Positions 1 to 8,209 of a stretch of 11,637 nucleotides of DNA are shown here, one piece after another. The position numbers and the translations under genes are program-made. The stretch's first letter is position 1. Every line of letters starts with the position of its first letter. Source of the stretch: Alphaproteobacteria bacterium (GTDB lineage Bacteria; Pseudomonadota; Alphaproteobacteria; SP197); assembly GCA_022822575.1 (NCBI GenBank), contig JAJEBJ010000106.1, forward strand, positions 1-11,637, in the 5' to 3' direction. Under the pieces are notes generated by a model. It saw only the letters and a program-made list of their open reading frames with translations. It did no database searches and was not told the origin of the DNA.

Positions 1-100
1 GTGGCCGTCCGGTGTCCCTTCGTTCCTTCATATGAGGCATCGACTCCCGCTTTCCGGTTGGTCCCGGTCATGGCATGGTGGTGCGATCCGGAACTGAACC

Positions 101-1084
101 ATGCACTATAGCAGACCCTTCTCGGTGGACGGTCCCATACCGGTGATCGACATTGCGCCCTTTCGGACACGCGACGCGGCGGCCCGTAACCACGTTGCCG
201 CGAGAGTTCGTGCGGCGTGCGAGGACACCGGATTCTTCCTCATGTCCGGTCACGGGTTCTCCCGGACACTTCTCGACCGTATCGGCGCGGCGTCACGCGG
301 GTTCTTCGACCTCCCGCTCGAGGAGAAAAGGAGGGTCGGTGAGAGTGGCCCCGTCCCGGGCGGCTTGATGTACTTCGGGCATGGCGCAGAAGCGCTCGGC
401 GCGACCCTGGGCGCGGAGTCGATCGGCGATATCAAGGAGACTCTCGACTTCGGACCGGGATTTCATGGTGACGCGTGGCCTCGCGAGCCGGCGGACCTGG
501 AACCGGCGTGGCAGGCCTGTTACGAGGCGATGTCAGACCTTGCGCAGACCTTGCGCCATGTCTTTGCCAGGGCCCTCGATCTCGACACCGCCAGTTTCGA
601 CCAGCTGTTCGAAGGGCACCTGTCGTCACTGAGGGTCATCAACTATCCCGAGCAGACTCGCCCGCCGCTGCCTGGCCAGTTGCGGGCCGGCGCCCATTCG
701 GATTACGGCGTGCTGACGATCCTCGCGACCGATGACGCGCCGGGCGGTCTCGAGGTGCTGAAACGGGACGGTTCATGGTGCGCGGTACCCCATGTGGCTG
801 GCACGTTCGTGGTCAACATCGGGGACGCCATGATGCGATGGACCGATGATCACTGGGTGTCGACGCAGCACCGAGTGGTCAATCCGCCGCAGGATTCGAC
901 AGGGCCCACGCGCCGCCAGTCGATCGCTTACTTCCACAATCTGCCGCGTGATACCATCATCGAGTGCCTGGAACCGTTTCGCCAGGCGGGGCGCCGGCCG
1001 AAGTACCCGCCCATCACCTATGGCGAGTATGCGGAACTGCGTTACCGCCAGGCTCACGGCGAAGACAAGAACCTCGACCTGTAA
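101..1084 (+). CDS. Isopenicillin N synthase family 2-oxoglutarate/Fe(II) dioxygenase
   Basis: A 327-residue non-haem iron oxygenase, normal length for the IPNS-like plant-type dioxygenase family, predicted cytosolic. The N-terminal DIOX_N part holds IPVIDIAPF (13-21) and GFFLMSGHG (44-52). The jelly-roll core carries the iron triad H199-x-D201 (in AHSDYG) and H257 (in TQHRVV). The co-substrate-binding Arg-x-Ser pair is R272/S274, which suits 2-oxoglutarate. Members of this family hydroxylate, desaturate or cyclise small molecules, and the sequence does not reveal the substrate. The start at 101 sits a natural distance before the IPVID motif. The ribosome site is weak (CCGGAAC, 88-94). The Rieske oxygenase begins 11 bp after the stop, so the two are probably co-transcribed and may act on the same compound (inference). 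Family assignment is firm; function is open. Confidence 0.93.
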   Translation: MHYSRPFSVDGPIPVIDIAPFRTRDAAARNHVAARVRAACEDTGFFLMSGHGFSRTLLDRIGAASRGFFDLPLEEKRRVGESGPVPGGLMYFGHGAEALGATLGAESIGDIKETLDFGPGFHGDAWPREPADLEPAWQACYEAMSDLAQTLRHVFARALDLDTASFDQLFEGHLSSLRVINYPEQTRPPLPGQLRAGAHSDYGVLTILATDDAPGGLEVLKRDGSWCAVPHVAGTFVVNIGDAMMRWTDDHWVSTQHRVVNPPQDSTGPTRRQSIAYFHNLPRDTIIECLEPFRQAGRRPKYPPITYGEYAELRYRQAHGEDKNLDL

Positions 1085-1095
1085 CGGAGCTCTCC

Positions 1096-2217
1096 ATGAC
1101 ATCGTATTCGGCGACCGCACTGGGCATCGATGTTGCAGAAATCGACCGCAGGCTGGCGGAGAACTGGAGTCTGCCCACCCGGTTCTACTCGGATCCGGAT
1201 ATCTTCAACCTCGAGCTTGAGGCGATCTTCGCGCGGCGCTGGCAGTTTTTCTGTCCGCTCCACAAGGTGAGGAAGCCCGGAGACGTGGCCGTGAGGCGAA
1301 TTGGCCGCTTTCCCATCGTCGTCACCCGTGACCGTGACGGCCGCCTCAACGGGTTTCTCAATGTCTGCCGGCACCGGGGCTACACCGTCGTCGAGAGGGA
1401 CAAGCGTTCCTGTGTGCGCCTCGCCTGCCGGTATCACGGATGGTCCTACAATCTCGACGGTTCGCTGGCTCATGCGCCCGACACCGCCGGTGAAGCCGGG
1501 TTCTGTTCCGCAGACCTTGGTTTGAGGCCGGTGGCGGTCGACGAGTGGGGTGCCATGGTGCTGGTCCATCCCGACCCCGATGCGGCCCTCTTGCGCGATA
1601 CCTATCCGGAGATGTTCCGCACGGCCCGCGAGGTCGGATTCGACATCGATGCGGACGAATGGATCCCCTGGAGGGAGGTCGTCTACGACATACCCACCAA
1701 CTGGAAGCTGTGGTACGACAACGGAACCGAGTGCTACCACTGTCCCAACATCCACTCGGAGTCCTTCGGCAAGGCCTTCAATGTGGATCCTGCTCTGACT
1801 GACATGCGCCTGGGTGAGGGCTTCACGTCGTACACGTTCATGGGCCATCAGGCAGAAAGGTCGGCCAACGATCTGACGGCGAACAGTTACATCTCGTTTC
1901 AGCTTTTTCCCGGCATGACCTGCATCGCGCAGGACGAGTTTATGCACATGACTGGCATGACGCCCCTGGAACCTGGACTGACGCGGCACACCGCCTACTA
2001 CATGGCGGCGAGGGGAGCCTGCGAGGAACGGCTCGAAGGCTGGTTCAGGATCTGGGACGACACCTATCGCGAGGACAACGAGGTGACGGCCGTGCAGCAC
2101 GAGAACCTCAAGTGCGACCGCCAGCCCTACAACCGCTACGTCGCCGGTCGTGAAGCACCGGCACAGCACATGAACGCCATGGTGTGGAAGGACTGCAGGG
2201 CGGCCCTGCTTGCCTGA
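1096..2217 (+). CDS. Rieske non-haem iron oxygenase alpha subunit, quaternary-amine demethylase type
   Basis: A 373-residue Rieske oxygenase, the size of the single-component-alpha quaternary-amine enzymes (GbcA, CntA/YeaW, choline monooxygenase, stachydrine demethylase). The [2Fe-2S] motif is C91-x-H93-x17-C111-x2-H114. The mononuclear iron site is H215 and H220 in ECYHCPNIH, with D327 (REDNEV) the likely carboxylate ligand. The residue bridging the two metal centres is E212, a glutamate as in CntA, rather than the aspartate of aromatic-ring dioxygenases. This favours a betaine or carnitine-like substrate over an aromatic one (family knowledge plus inference). I chose ATG 1096 because it has a GGAG 6 nt upstream (1086-1089) and gives a normal N-terminus. 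The frame stays open to 964, but that would overlap the dioxygenase by 121 bp. The required ferredoxin/flavin reductase is not in the window. The exact substrate (glycine betaine, proline betaine, carnitine) is not determinable here. Confidence 0.93.
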   Translation: MTSYSATALGIDVAEIDRRLAENWSLPTRFYSDPDIFNLELEAIFARRWQFFCPLHKVRKPGDVAVRRIGRFPIVVTRDRDGRLNGFLNVCRHRGYTVVERDKRSCVRLACRYHGWSYNLDGSLAHAPDTAGEAGFCSADLGLRPVAVDEWGAMVLVHPDPDAALLRDTYPEMFRTAREVGFDIDADEWIPWREVVYDIPTNWKLWYDNGTECYHCPNIHSESFGKAFNVDPALTDMRLGEGFTSYTFMGHQAERSANDLTANSYISFQLFPGMTCIAQDEFMHMTGMTPLEPGLTRHTAYYMAARGACEERLEGWFRIWDDTYREDNEVTAVQHENLKCDRQPYNRYVAGREAPAQHMNAMVWKDCRAALLA

Positions 2218-2239
2218 CGGCCAGCCTCCATTTGTGCAC

Positions 2240-2259
2240 AGGGATGACAGCACATCCCT
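2240..2259 (+). other. Small hairpin between the Rieske oxygenase and the next gene
   Basis: A perfect 7-bp stem, AGGGATG (2240-2246) with CATCCCT (2253-2259), closes a 6-nt loop ACAGCA. It starts 22 bp after the Rieske gene stop. No T-run follows, so it is not a canonical intrinsic terminator. It could stabilise the 3' end of the dioxygenase/Rieske transcript or give partial termination. It is the only structured element I see in the 104-bp gap. Confidence 0.3.
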
Positions 2260-2321
2260 CCACCCATCCTTGCGTGTCGGGTTATCGTGGTGGCGTCTTT
2301 CTGCGGGTGGGAGTCCCATGA

Positions 2322-4178
2322 ATGGCCTCTTTCGGCGAGCACCTGAATCCCACGGTGTCGATGCTGCTCGGCATGCTGAATGTCGAACATCTGAAGGTGA
2401 TGATGAAATGGCTGTCGCCGCCAAAGCCATGGCCGACACGCAAGGCTGAACTGGTCGAGGCTGTCGAAAGCGCGCTCCAAGGTGAGTCGCTTCGCCGGAT
2501 CTGGAACGGGCTTGACGAATTCGAGAGGCTCGCGGTGAGCGAGGCGCTCCACGGAGCAGGGGGCTACGACCCCGTGCGGTTTGCCGCCAAGTACGGAACA
2601 CGGCCCAAGGGCCATCTCCCCCTCGACAAGCGGGCTTCAATGCCGTTCAGGTTGATCTTCCATTCGAGAGACCGCTGGGGCGCCGCCGACGATCTCACCA
2701 TACCCCGAGACCTGGCTGATCGTCTGCGCTCCTTCGTGGAAGAACCACCGGAGACCTCCCTTGCCAGTCACGATGACGTGCCACGGACCGTCTGGCAGCG
2801 GCCTCGCTATCGCTTCACGCATGGTGGCGGGGAGAGTCCGGAAACCGAGGGCGAGGTCCTGCGCCGGGACATGGAGCAGGCGGCACAGCGCGATCTCATC
2901 ACCGTGTTGCGTCTGATCGATCTTGGCCGGGTTGGCGCAAGCGCGAAGACCCGGCGGGCCACGGCGGCCGCCTTGGGTCACATCGAGGAGGGGCTTGCCG
3001 GGGGAGACTTCTACGAGGAGTCCAGCAAGAAGCCCGACGCACGGGGGCAGGTGATCGGGCCGATCAGGGCCCATGCCTGGCCGTGGCTGGTCCAGGCCGG
3101 AAAGCTCGCTGAGGTGCGCGGCTCGAAGCTGGCCCTTACAAAGGCGGGCCGCAAGGCCCTGGGAGTGGCGCCGGCCGAGACGTTGCGCCTCGTGTGGCGG
3201 CGGTGGGTCGGCACCTCGTTGCTCGACGAGTTCAGCCGAATCGACGACGTCAAGGGCCAGAGCAGCAGCAAGGGCAAGCGCGCCAAGACAGCCGTGGCAA
3301 AGCGGCGCCCCCTGATCGCAGAGGCGCTGGCGGAATGCCCCGTTGGCCGATGGGTGCTCTTCGACGATTTCTCCAGTTACATGCAGGCCGAAGCCTTCGA
3401 CTTCGAGATCACGCGCGACCCATGGACTCTCTACATCGCCGATTCCTACCACGGTTCCCTGGGATACGCCGGCTATCACGACTGGTGCATTCTTGAGGGC
3501 CGCTACCTTCTGTGCGTGCTGTTCGAGTACGCCGCCACACTTGGCTTGATTGACGTTGCCTACACGCACCCGGCGAACGCCAGGCTGGATTTCGTGAATC
3601 TGTGGGGATCTGAAGACCTGGGCTGGCTCAGTCGTTACGACGGGCTGCTCTATTTCCGGCTCAACGCTCTTGGCGCCTGGTGCCTGGGGCTCAGCGACAC
3701 CTACGAGCCAGGTGTTTCCGATGTGCGGACTTCGCTGAGCATCTTTCCCGACCAGCGGATCACGGTCCGGGACTCCCTGACGCCGGAGGATAAGCTGGTC
3801 CTCGAAACGATTGCAGAACCCGAGGCGGAGGGGGTCTGGCGTCTGGCCCATGCCAAGATCCTGACGGCTCTCGAGAGCGGACAGGAGGTCAAGGGATTCC
3901 GGGACTTTCTTGCGGCGCGGGACGATCAGCCACTGCCGGAGGCGGTCGAGGGGTTGTTCAGGAATGTGGAGCGCAGAGCGCGCGCACTCACGATGAAGGG
4001 TTCCGCACTCCTGATCGAATGTGCTGACGAGGAGACGGCTGCCAGGGTGGCCGGCGACTGGGCCTCGGCGAAGTTCTGCATGCGTGCCGGGAAGACGCTT
4101 TTGGTTGTCCGGACGGCCCAGGAAACCGCGTTCCGCAAGGCCGTACGCAGCCTCGGCTACGGACTGCCGCCCGTCTGA
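2322..4178 (+). CDS. Hypothetical protein with XPB/Ssl2-N-like helicase-associated domain, no helicase motor
   Basis: A 618-residue, probably cytosolic protein. The N-terminal part (about 38-110) is helical and charged, with a KAELVEAVESAL stretch and an LDEFERLAVSEALH helix followed by FAAKYG. This pattern recalls proteins annotated as helicase-associated. The region 504-618 (WRLAHAKILTALESG ... PLPEAVEGL ... GSALLIECAD ... LLVVRT ... LGYGLP) resembles the Helicase_C_3/XPB-Ssl2 N-terminal family that accompanies XPB-type helicases. No Walker A, DEAH or other ATPase motif is present, so it is not itself a helicase. A low-complexity basic linker (about 310-328, SSSKGKRAK) splits the protein. 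The start at 2322 has a G-rich Shine-Dalgarno (GGGTGGGAG, 2305-2313). An ATG at 2318 is in another frame. Its place among amine-catabolism genes is unexplained. The family call rests on pattern memory and is moderate. Confidence 0.7.
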   Translation: MASFGEHLNPTVSMLLGMLNVEHLKVMMKWLSPPKPWPTRKAELVEAVESALQGESLRRIWNGLDEFERLAVSEALHGAGGYDPVRFAAKYGTRPKGHLPLDKRASMPFRLIFHSRDRWGAADDLTIPRDLADRLRSFVEEPPETSLASHDDVPRTVWQRPRYRFTHGGGESPETEGEVLRRDMEQAAQRDLITVLRLIDLGRVGASAKTRRATAAALGHIEEGLAGGDFYEESSKKPDARGQVIGPIRAHAWPWLVQAGKLAEVRGSKLALTKAGRKALGVAPAETLRLVWRRWVGTSLLDEFSRIDDVKGQSSSKGKRAKTAVAKRRPLIAEALAECPVGRWVLFDDFSSYMQAEAFDFEITRDPWTLYIADSYHGSLGYAGYHDWCILEGRYLLCVLFEYAATLGLIDVAYTHPANARLDFVNLWGSEDLGWLSRYDGLLYFRLNALGAWCLGLSDTYEPGVSDVRTSLSIFPDQRITVRDSLTPEDKLVLETIAEPEAEGVWRLAHAKILTALESGQEVKGFRDFLAARDDQPLPEAVEGLFRNVERRARALTMKGSALLIECADEETAARVAGDWASAKFCMRAGKTLLVVRTAQETAFRKAVRSLGYGLPPV

Positions 4179-4207
4179 GGGGGAGGGGGACGAAGTCCGC
4201 GCGAGTG

Positions 4208-4214
4208 AAGGAGG
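4208..4214 (+). promoter_or_regulatory. Strong Shine-Dalgarno AAGGAGG
   Basis: AAGGAGG lies 6 nt before ATG 4221. It is the best ribosome binding site in the window and fixes the start of the hydroxyacid dehydrogenase. The other genes here have weaker sites, so this one may be translated more heavily. Confidence 0.75.
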
Positions 4215-4220
4215 AGCGAC

Positions 4221-5093
4221 ATGCTTGGACGAATCTGTCTTGTCGGGCTGGGAACCATGGGCCGGCCGATGATCCGGCGTCTTGCTGAAGCAGGATGCGG
4301 CACGGCCGGTTGGGACACCGACGCCGAGGCGAGGAAGGGACTGGGCGCGGCATCTCTCGAGGAGACAGCGCTCGAGGCCGACACCGTGATCACCGTGCTT
4401 CCGGACGGGGAGAGTGTCGCCAGCGTTGTCCATGCTCTCCACGGGCCGCGGGAGGGCCGCGTCTTTCTCGACTGTTCCTCCATCGATGTGGCCACCACGC
4501 GCCGCCTTGCCGAAATGGCGGCCGCTGCGGGATGCGGATTTGTCGATGCGCCGATGTCAGGTGGCCCCGAAGGCGCCCGCAACGGGACCTTGAGTTTCAT
4601 GGTTGGTGGGTCGTGCGAAGATGTCGCCCGTGTCCGGCCCCTGCTCGACATCATGGGAAGGCGGATCATTCACTTCGGCGAAGCCGGGTCGGGTCAGGCC
4701 GCCAAGGCCTGCCACAACATGATATGCGGCATCACCATGCTTGGGGTCTGCGAGGCCTTCGCCCTGGCCCAGTCCCTCGACCTCGATGCCGGAAAGTTCC
4801 TTGATCTGTGCCGCAGCGCCGCGGCGCAGAGCTGGATCCTGGACAACCGCTGTCCGGTGCCGGAACTCGCGCCCGATACACCGGCGTCCCATGGCTATGC
4901 CCCGGGGTTTGCCGCACGGTTGATGGCCAAGGATCTTGCTCTCGCCCAACAGGCGGCGTCGACCTCCGGTCAGATGACTCCCTTTGGTGCCGAGGCCGCC
5001 AGGCGTTTCGCACGCTTTGCTGCGTCCGGACACGGTGAATTCGACATTTCGGCCATCTATCGGGCCATCCGCCCTGATTCGATGGCGGGGTGA
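4221..5093 (+). CDS. NAD(P)-dependent beta-hydroxyacid dehydrogenase (3-hydroxyisobutyrate dehydrogenase family)
   Basis: A 290-residue soluble dehydrogenase of standard family length. The Rossmann dinucleotide motif GLGTMG is at 9-14. The substrate-binding signature DAPMSGGPEGARNGT is at 109-123, and the catalytic segment GSGQAAKACHN has K162 and N166. The C-terminal helical domain has the expected MAKDLALA stretch around 235-242. Family members oxidise 3-hydroxyisobutyrate, tartronate semialdehyde/glycerate or other beta-hydroxyacids; these motifs do not separate them. It follows the helicase-like gene by 42 bp on the same strand, so they may share a transcript. Its stop is 2 bp from the stop of the convergent DMGDH-like gene. 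A role downstream of amine or amino-acid breakdown is plausible but inferred from neighbours only. Confidence 0.93.
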   Translation: MLGRICLVGLGTMGRPMIRRLAEAGCGTAGWDTDAEARKGLGAASLEETALEADTVITVLPDGESVASVVHALHGPREGRVFLDCSSIDVATTRRLAEMAAAAGCGFVDAPMSGGPEGARNGTLSFMVGGSCEDVARVRPLLDIMGRRIIHFGEAGSGQAAKACHNMICGITMLGVCEAFALAQSLDLDAGKFLDLCRSAAAQSWILDNRCPVPELAPDTPASHGYAPGFAARLMAKDLALAQQAASTSGQMTPFGAEAARRFARFAASGHGEFDISAIYRAIRPDSMAG

Positions 5094-5095
5094 TG

Positions 5096-7501
5096 TCAGG
5101 CTTTCAGGCGGGCATTGCCGGGATCGTAGAAGGGCAGGGGCGACAGAGTTGCAGGGCGGTCTTTCCCGAGAATCCTGATTGACCAGTTTCCCGGTGGTGC
5201 GTCGGACCTTACGTAGCCCAGGGCCAGGCGCTTCATCGTGCGAAAGCCGGTGCCGGCCGATGTCACATGGCCGGCCGGCACCGAGTCGACCAGGATCGGA
5301 TCACCGGGCAGTGCGTCCGCATCGCTGTCGGCAATGACGAATCCGGTGAATCGCCAGGTGGATTCGGTCTGGCGTTGGCGCACAACGGCATCGCGGCCGA
5401 TGAAATCCTCCCTGTCAAAGGCAATAAAGCGGTCCAGCCCGGCATCGAACGGAGTGTACTCGGTACCAATGTCGAGCCCCCAGGCGTGATAGCCCTTCTC
5501 GAGACGCAGTGAATCAAGGGCCCATGAGCCAAAGTCGACGAGACCACGCTCCTGTCCGTAGTGCCGCAGGGCGTCATGAACCACCTGGAGGTCGGCGGAA
5601 GCGAGATGAAGTTCCCAGCCCAGTTCTCCAGCATAGGAGACGCGCAGCGCCGTCGCCCTGCATCCGGCGATGGCGACGGAGGCGGCGGTGAGCCAGGGCA
5701 TGGCATCGTTTCCGAGATCGGAATCGGTCACGCTCGCCAGAAGGTCGCGTGACCGGGGCCCGGCCAGCATGAGGGTGGCGTCCCTTGCGCATCCGCGTCG
5801 CAGTTCGACGCGCCATGCAGAAGGCAGGGCTTCCCGCAACCAGTCGTGATCGCGTTGTTCGGCCAGGGTCGGACCACACAGGAGGTAGTGATTCTCGCCC
5901 AGGCGGGTAATGGTGGCCTCGCTCCAGATCCTCCCCGATGGCGTGAGCATGTAGGCGAGGCGTGTGCGGGACGTTTCCGGAATCCTGCCGCAGAACACCC
6001 GCTCTAGGTAGCGCGTTGCATCCGGGCCCTTGACCTCGAACTTGGAAAAACCACCGTGATCCATGATGCCGACAGCATCGCGGACGCCCTCGCATTCACG
6101 CCGCACCGCATCGCGCCATGGTTCCCGGTCGCGGAAACTCAATGGCGCATCATCACGTTTCCCATCGATATCGAACCAGAAGGCGCGTTCCCAGCCGCCG
6201 ATTTCTCCGAAGACCGCTCCCCTGGAAGCCAGGGAACCATAGAGGGGTGTTGTCCTCATGGGCCGCGATGAGGACAGAAGGCGCCGGGGGTAGGGAATGG
6301 CGTACTGCAGGCCGTAGACCTCGACCGCCCGTTCAACAGCCATCTGCCCAGTGGCCCAGTTGCCGAAGCGCCGGGGATCCCAGGCCGCCATGTCCCACTC
6401 GGTTTCGCCTTCGCTGATCCACTCGGCGATGGCCTTGCCGGCGGCGGCCGAATGGGTGATGCCGATCTGGATTCCACAGGCATGGAAGAAGTTCTTCAGC
6501 CCATAGGCCGGGCCACACAGTGGCAGGGCGTCCGGGGCGTAGGCGATGGGGCCGTTGACGAAGCGCCGGATTCCGGCCTCGCGAAGCAGCGGAAAGTGAC
6601 CAAGCGCATTCCCGAAGGCCTCCGCGATGTCGTCGGGTGATTCGCTGAAGAGCTGGTGGGCAAAGTCCTGCGGCAATCCGTCGGCGAAAACGGGTCGGCC
6701 GGGGTGGTCATAGGAGCCCAGGAGCATTCCGGCACCTTCGCGCCTCAGGTAGAACCCCAGATCGGGATCCCGCACCAGGGGGAAGGGATCATGCGAATTC
6801 ATGAGGACCGGGAGGGGTTCGGTGACCAGGTACTGGTGCTTGAGTGTTGCCACCGGAATGGACAGTCCGGCAAGGCGTGCCACGGCGCCTCCATAGAAGC
6901 CTGCGGCATTGACGATCGTCTGCGTCGTCACCTCTCCCTTGTCGGTCGTCACACGCCATTCACCGCTGCGTGTGGCTGAAAGGCCCGTGACCCGGGTGAA
7001 CCGCTCGATCGCGGCACCGGCCTCGCGGGCTTGTCTGGCGAGTGTCTGTGTGAGTTGGGCGGGGTCGATGTCGCCCTCACCGGGATCGAGGATGCCACCG
7101 ACGATGTCCGGTCCGGCCGAGTAATGGGGATGCAGCGCCTCCATCTCGCCTGGCGTGATCATCACGAGTTCCACGCCCGCGGATGTCGCCAGGCCTGCGA
7201 GACGCCGGTAAAGTTCCATGCGGTCCTCGCCGTGCGCCGGCCAGAAGGCCCCGGTGTGGTGATAGCTGACGTCCTCGCCAAGCGCGCCATAGAGGTGCCG
7301 CGCATAGGCGCCGGCACGCATGCCGAGCCAGCTTGTCGCATAGATCGGGATGTTCCCCGCAGCATGCCAGGTTGAACCGGATGTGAGTTCGTCCCGTTCG
7401 ATCAGCAGGCAGTCCCCGACACCGGCCTGAGCCAGGTGCCACAGGCAGGAAACGCCGACGGCGCCGCCGCCGATGACAACGACCCTGGCCGATTTCCGCA
7501 T
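5096..7501 (-). CDS. FAD-dependent oxidoreductase/GcvT fusion, dimethylglycine dehydrogenase-like
   Basis: An 801-residue two-part enzyme of the DMGDH/sarcosine dehydrogenase family. The N-terminal DAO domain has the FAD motif GGGAVG (11-16) and TSGSTWHAAG (40-49). H46 matches the histidine that carries covalent FAD in mammalian DMGDH. GPIAYAPDALPLCGP (317-331) closes the flavin domain. An FAO_M linker follows (about 400-443, RTTPLYGSL and GAVFGEIGGWERAFW). The GcvT domain (about 445-700) has SYAGELGWEL (622-631) and LRLEKGYHAWGLD (665-677), which bind tetrahydrofolate in relatives, then a GcvT_C barrel (about 715-795). Expected reaction: oxidative N-demethylation with transfer of formaldehyde to tetrahydrofolate, giving methylene-THF. 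It is the last gene of the MttB operon, starting 3 nt after the preceding stop with only a weak AGG before its ATG, so translation is probably coupled. Substrate could be dimethylglycine, sarcosine or another methylamine. Confidence 0.95.
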   Translation of the reverse strand: MRKSARVVVIGGGAVGVSCLWHLAQAGVGDCLLIERDELTSGSTWHAAGNIPIYATSWLGMRAGAYARHLYGALGEDVSYHHTGAFWPAHGEDRMELYRRLAGLATSAGVELVMITPGEMEALHPHYSAGPDIVGGILDPGEGDIDPAQLTQTLARQAREAGAAIERFTRVTGLSATRSGEWRVTTDKGEVTTQTIVNAAGFYGGAVARLAGLSIPVATLKHQYLVTEPLPVLMNSHDPFPLVRDPDLGFYLRREGAGMLLGSYDHPGRPVFADGLPQDFAHQLFSESPDDIAEAFGNALGHFPLLREAGIRRFVNGPIAYAPDALPLCGPAYGLKNFFHACGIQIGITHSAAAGKAIAEWISEGETEWDMAAWDPRRFGNWATGQMAVERAVEVYGLQYAIPYPRRLLSSSRPMRTTPLYGSLASRGAVFGEIGGWERAFWFDIDGKRDDAPLSFRDREPWRDAVRRECEGVRDAVGIMDHGGFSKFEVKGPDATRYLERVFCGRIPETSRTRLAYMLTPSGRIWSEATITRLGENHYLLCGPTLAEQRDHDWLREALPSAWRVELRRGCARDATLMLAGPRSRDLLASVTDSDLGNDAMPWLTAASVAIAGCRATALRVSYAGELGWELHLASADLQVVHDALRHYGQERGLVDFGSWALDSLRLEKGYHAWGLDIGTEYTPFDAGLDRFIAFDREDFIGRDAVVRQRQTESTWRFTGFVIADSDADALPGDPILVDSVPAGHVTSAGTGFRTMKRLALGYVRSDAPPGNWSIRILGKDRPATLSPLPFYDPGNARLKA

Positions 7502-7504
7502 TGC

Positions 7505-8209
7505 CTAGTGTTCTGCCAGGAGATGGCCGAAACCGTCGATCGGGTCCGTGATCCCGAGATGCCGCAGGGTCTGCCAGTAGAGTGCCGCGTTGCAGGCGAC
7601 TACTGGCTTGCCGGTGAGTGCTTCGAGGGAGGCGAGGAGGCCGCAGACCGGAAGCGCCGTTCCCACCTGGAGAATGGCATCGCAGTCACTGATGGCGACC
7701 TCGAGGAATGCTGCCTCGATATCCTCTGGCGGAGTCTCGCAGATTTCCGGCAGCGAAGGCGCATCCGTACCGGCCACTGCCGCCACGGTGAACCCGGCAT
7801 CAACTGCGTTGCTGGCGACCACCCGATTCGTGTCGACGTCGAAGGGAGTGACGATGGCGATCGTTCCGGCGTCGAGGCGCCGCAGGGCCTCGTGGCAGGC
7901 TGTCGAGGCATTGAAGACCGGAACACCCAGTGACGATGCCAGACCGCGGCAGCGTTCCTGGAGTTTCTTCACGCCACCTGGCCCGGCATCCGTGGTCAGG
8001 CCGATCGCAAGGGCGGCTGGATGGCAGTCCATGAGCCTGGTGGCCTCGCTGTCGAGGTCGTCCGAAATCCGCTCGCCGCCCAGACGGAATCTCTGCATCT
8101 GGTTTGTCACGCCAGGCGGACGCAGGGATTCGAGCTCCGGCTGGACGACTGTGTTCATCGCCGGCGTCATCACACCGATGATGGACCGGTAGCCCAGAGT
8201 GTCGGCCAT
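7505..8209 (-). CDS. Asp/Glu racemase / maleate isomerase / arylmalonate decarboxylase-like protein
   Basis: A 234-residue soluble protein of the Asp/Glu/hydantoin racemase superfamily, of the usual length. Supporting motifs are GVMTPAMNTVVQPEL (12-26), IAIVTPFDVDTNRV (117-130), and CDAILQVGTALP (176-187) followed by GKPVVACNAALYW (200-212). The two positions that carry catalytic cysteines in maleate isomerase appear to be L71 (in IGLTTDAGPGG) and G183 (in LQVGTALP). In arylmalonate decarboxylase the second position is the sole catalytic Cys188 and the first is glycine. The usual nucleophile is therefore missing, and the reaction is uncertain. The ATG follows the TGA of the SRPBCC gene with no spacer. 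An AAGGG (8221-8225 on the complement) lies 11 nt upstream. It is the third gene of the MttB operon, so it probably handles an acid or amino acid derived from the amine substrate (inference). Confidence 0.85.
   Translation of the reverse strand: MADTLGYRSIIGVMTPAMNTVVQPELESLRPPGVTNQMQRFRLGGERISDDLDSEATRLMDCHPAALAIGLTTDAGPGGVKKLQERCRGLASSLGVPVFNASTACHEALRRLDAGTIAIVTPFDVDTNRVVASNAVDAGFTVAAVAGTDAPSLPEICETPPEDIEAAFLEVAISDCDAILQVGTALPVCGLLASLEALTGKPVVACNAALYWQTLRHLGITDPIDGFGHLLAEH

Noticed and set aside
1054..2640. Long open frame on the minus strand opposite the Rieske gene
   Set aside because: It lies antisense to a gene with complete catalytic motifs. The product is rich in Arg, Pro, Gly and His without family features. 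It is a by-product of high-GC codon bias.
2637..4442. Long open frame (601 codons) on the minus strand opposite the helicase-associated gene
   Set aside because: The plus-strand frame has coherent domain-like segments and a better start. The minus-strand product has no recognisable motif and runs into the next gene's 5' end.
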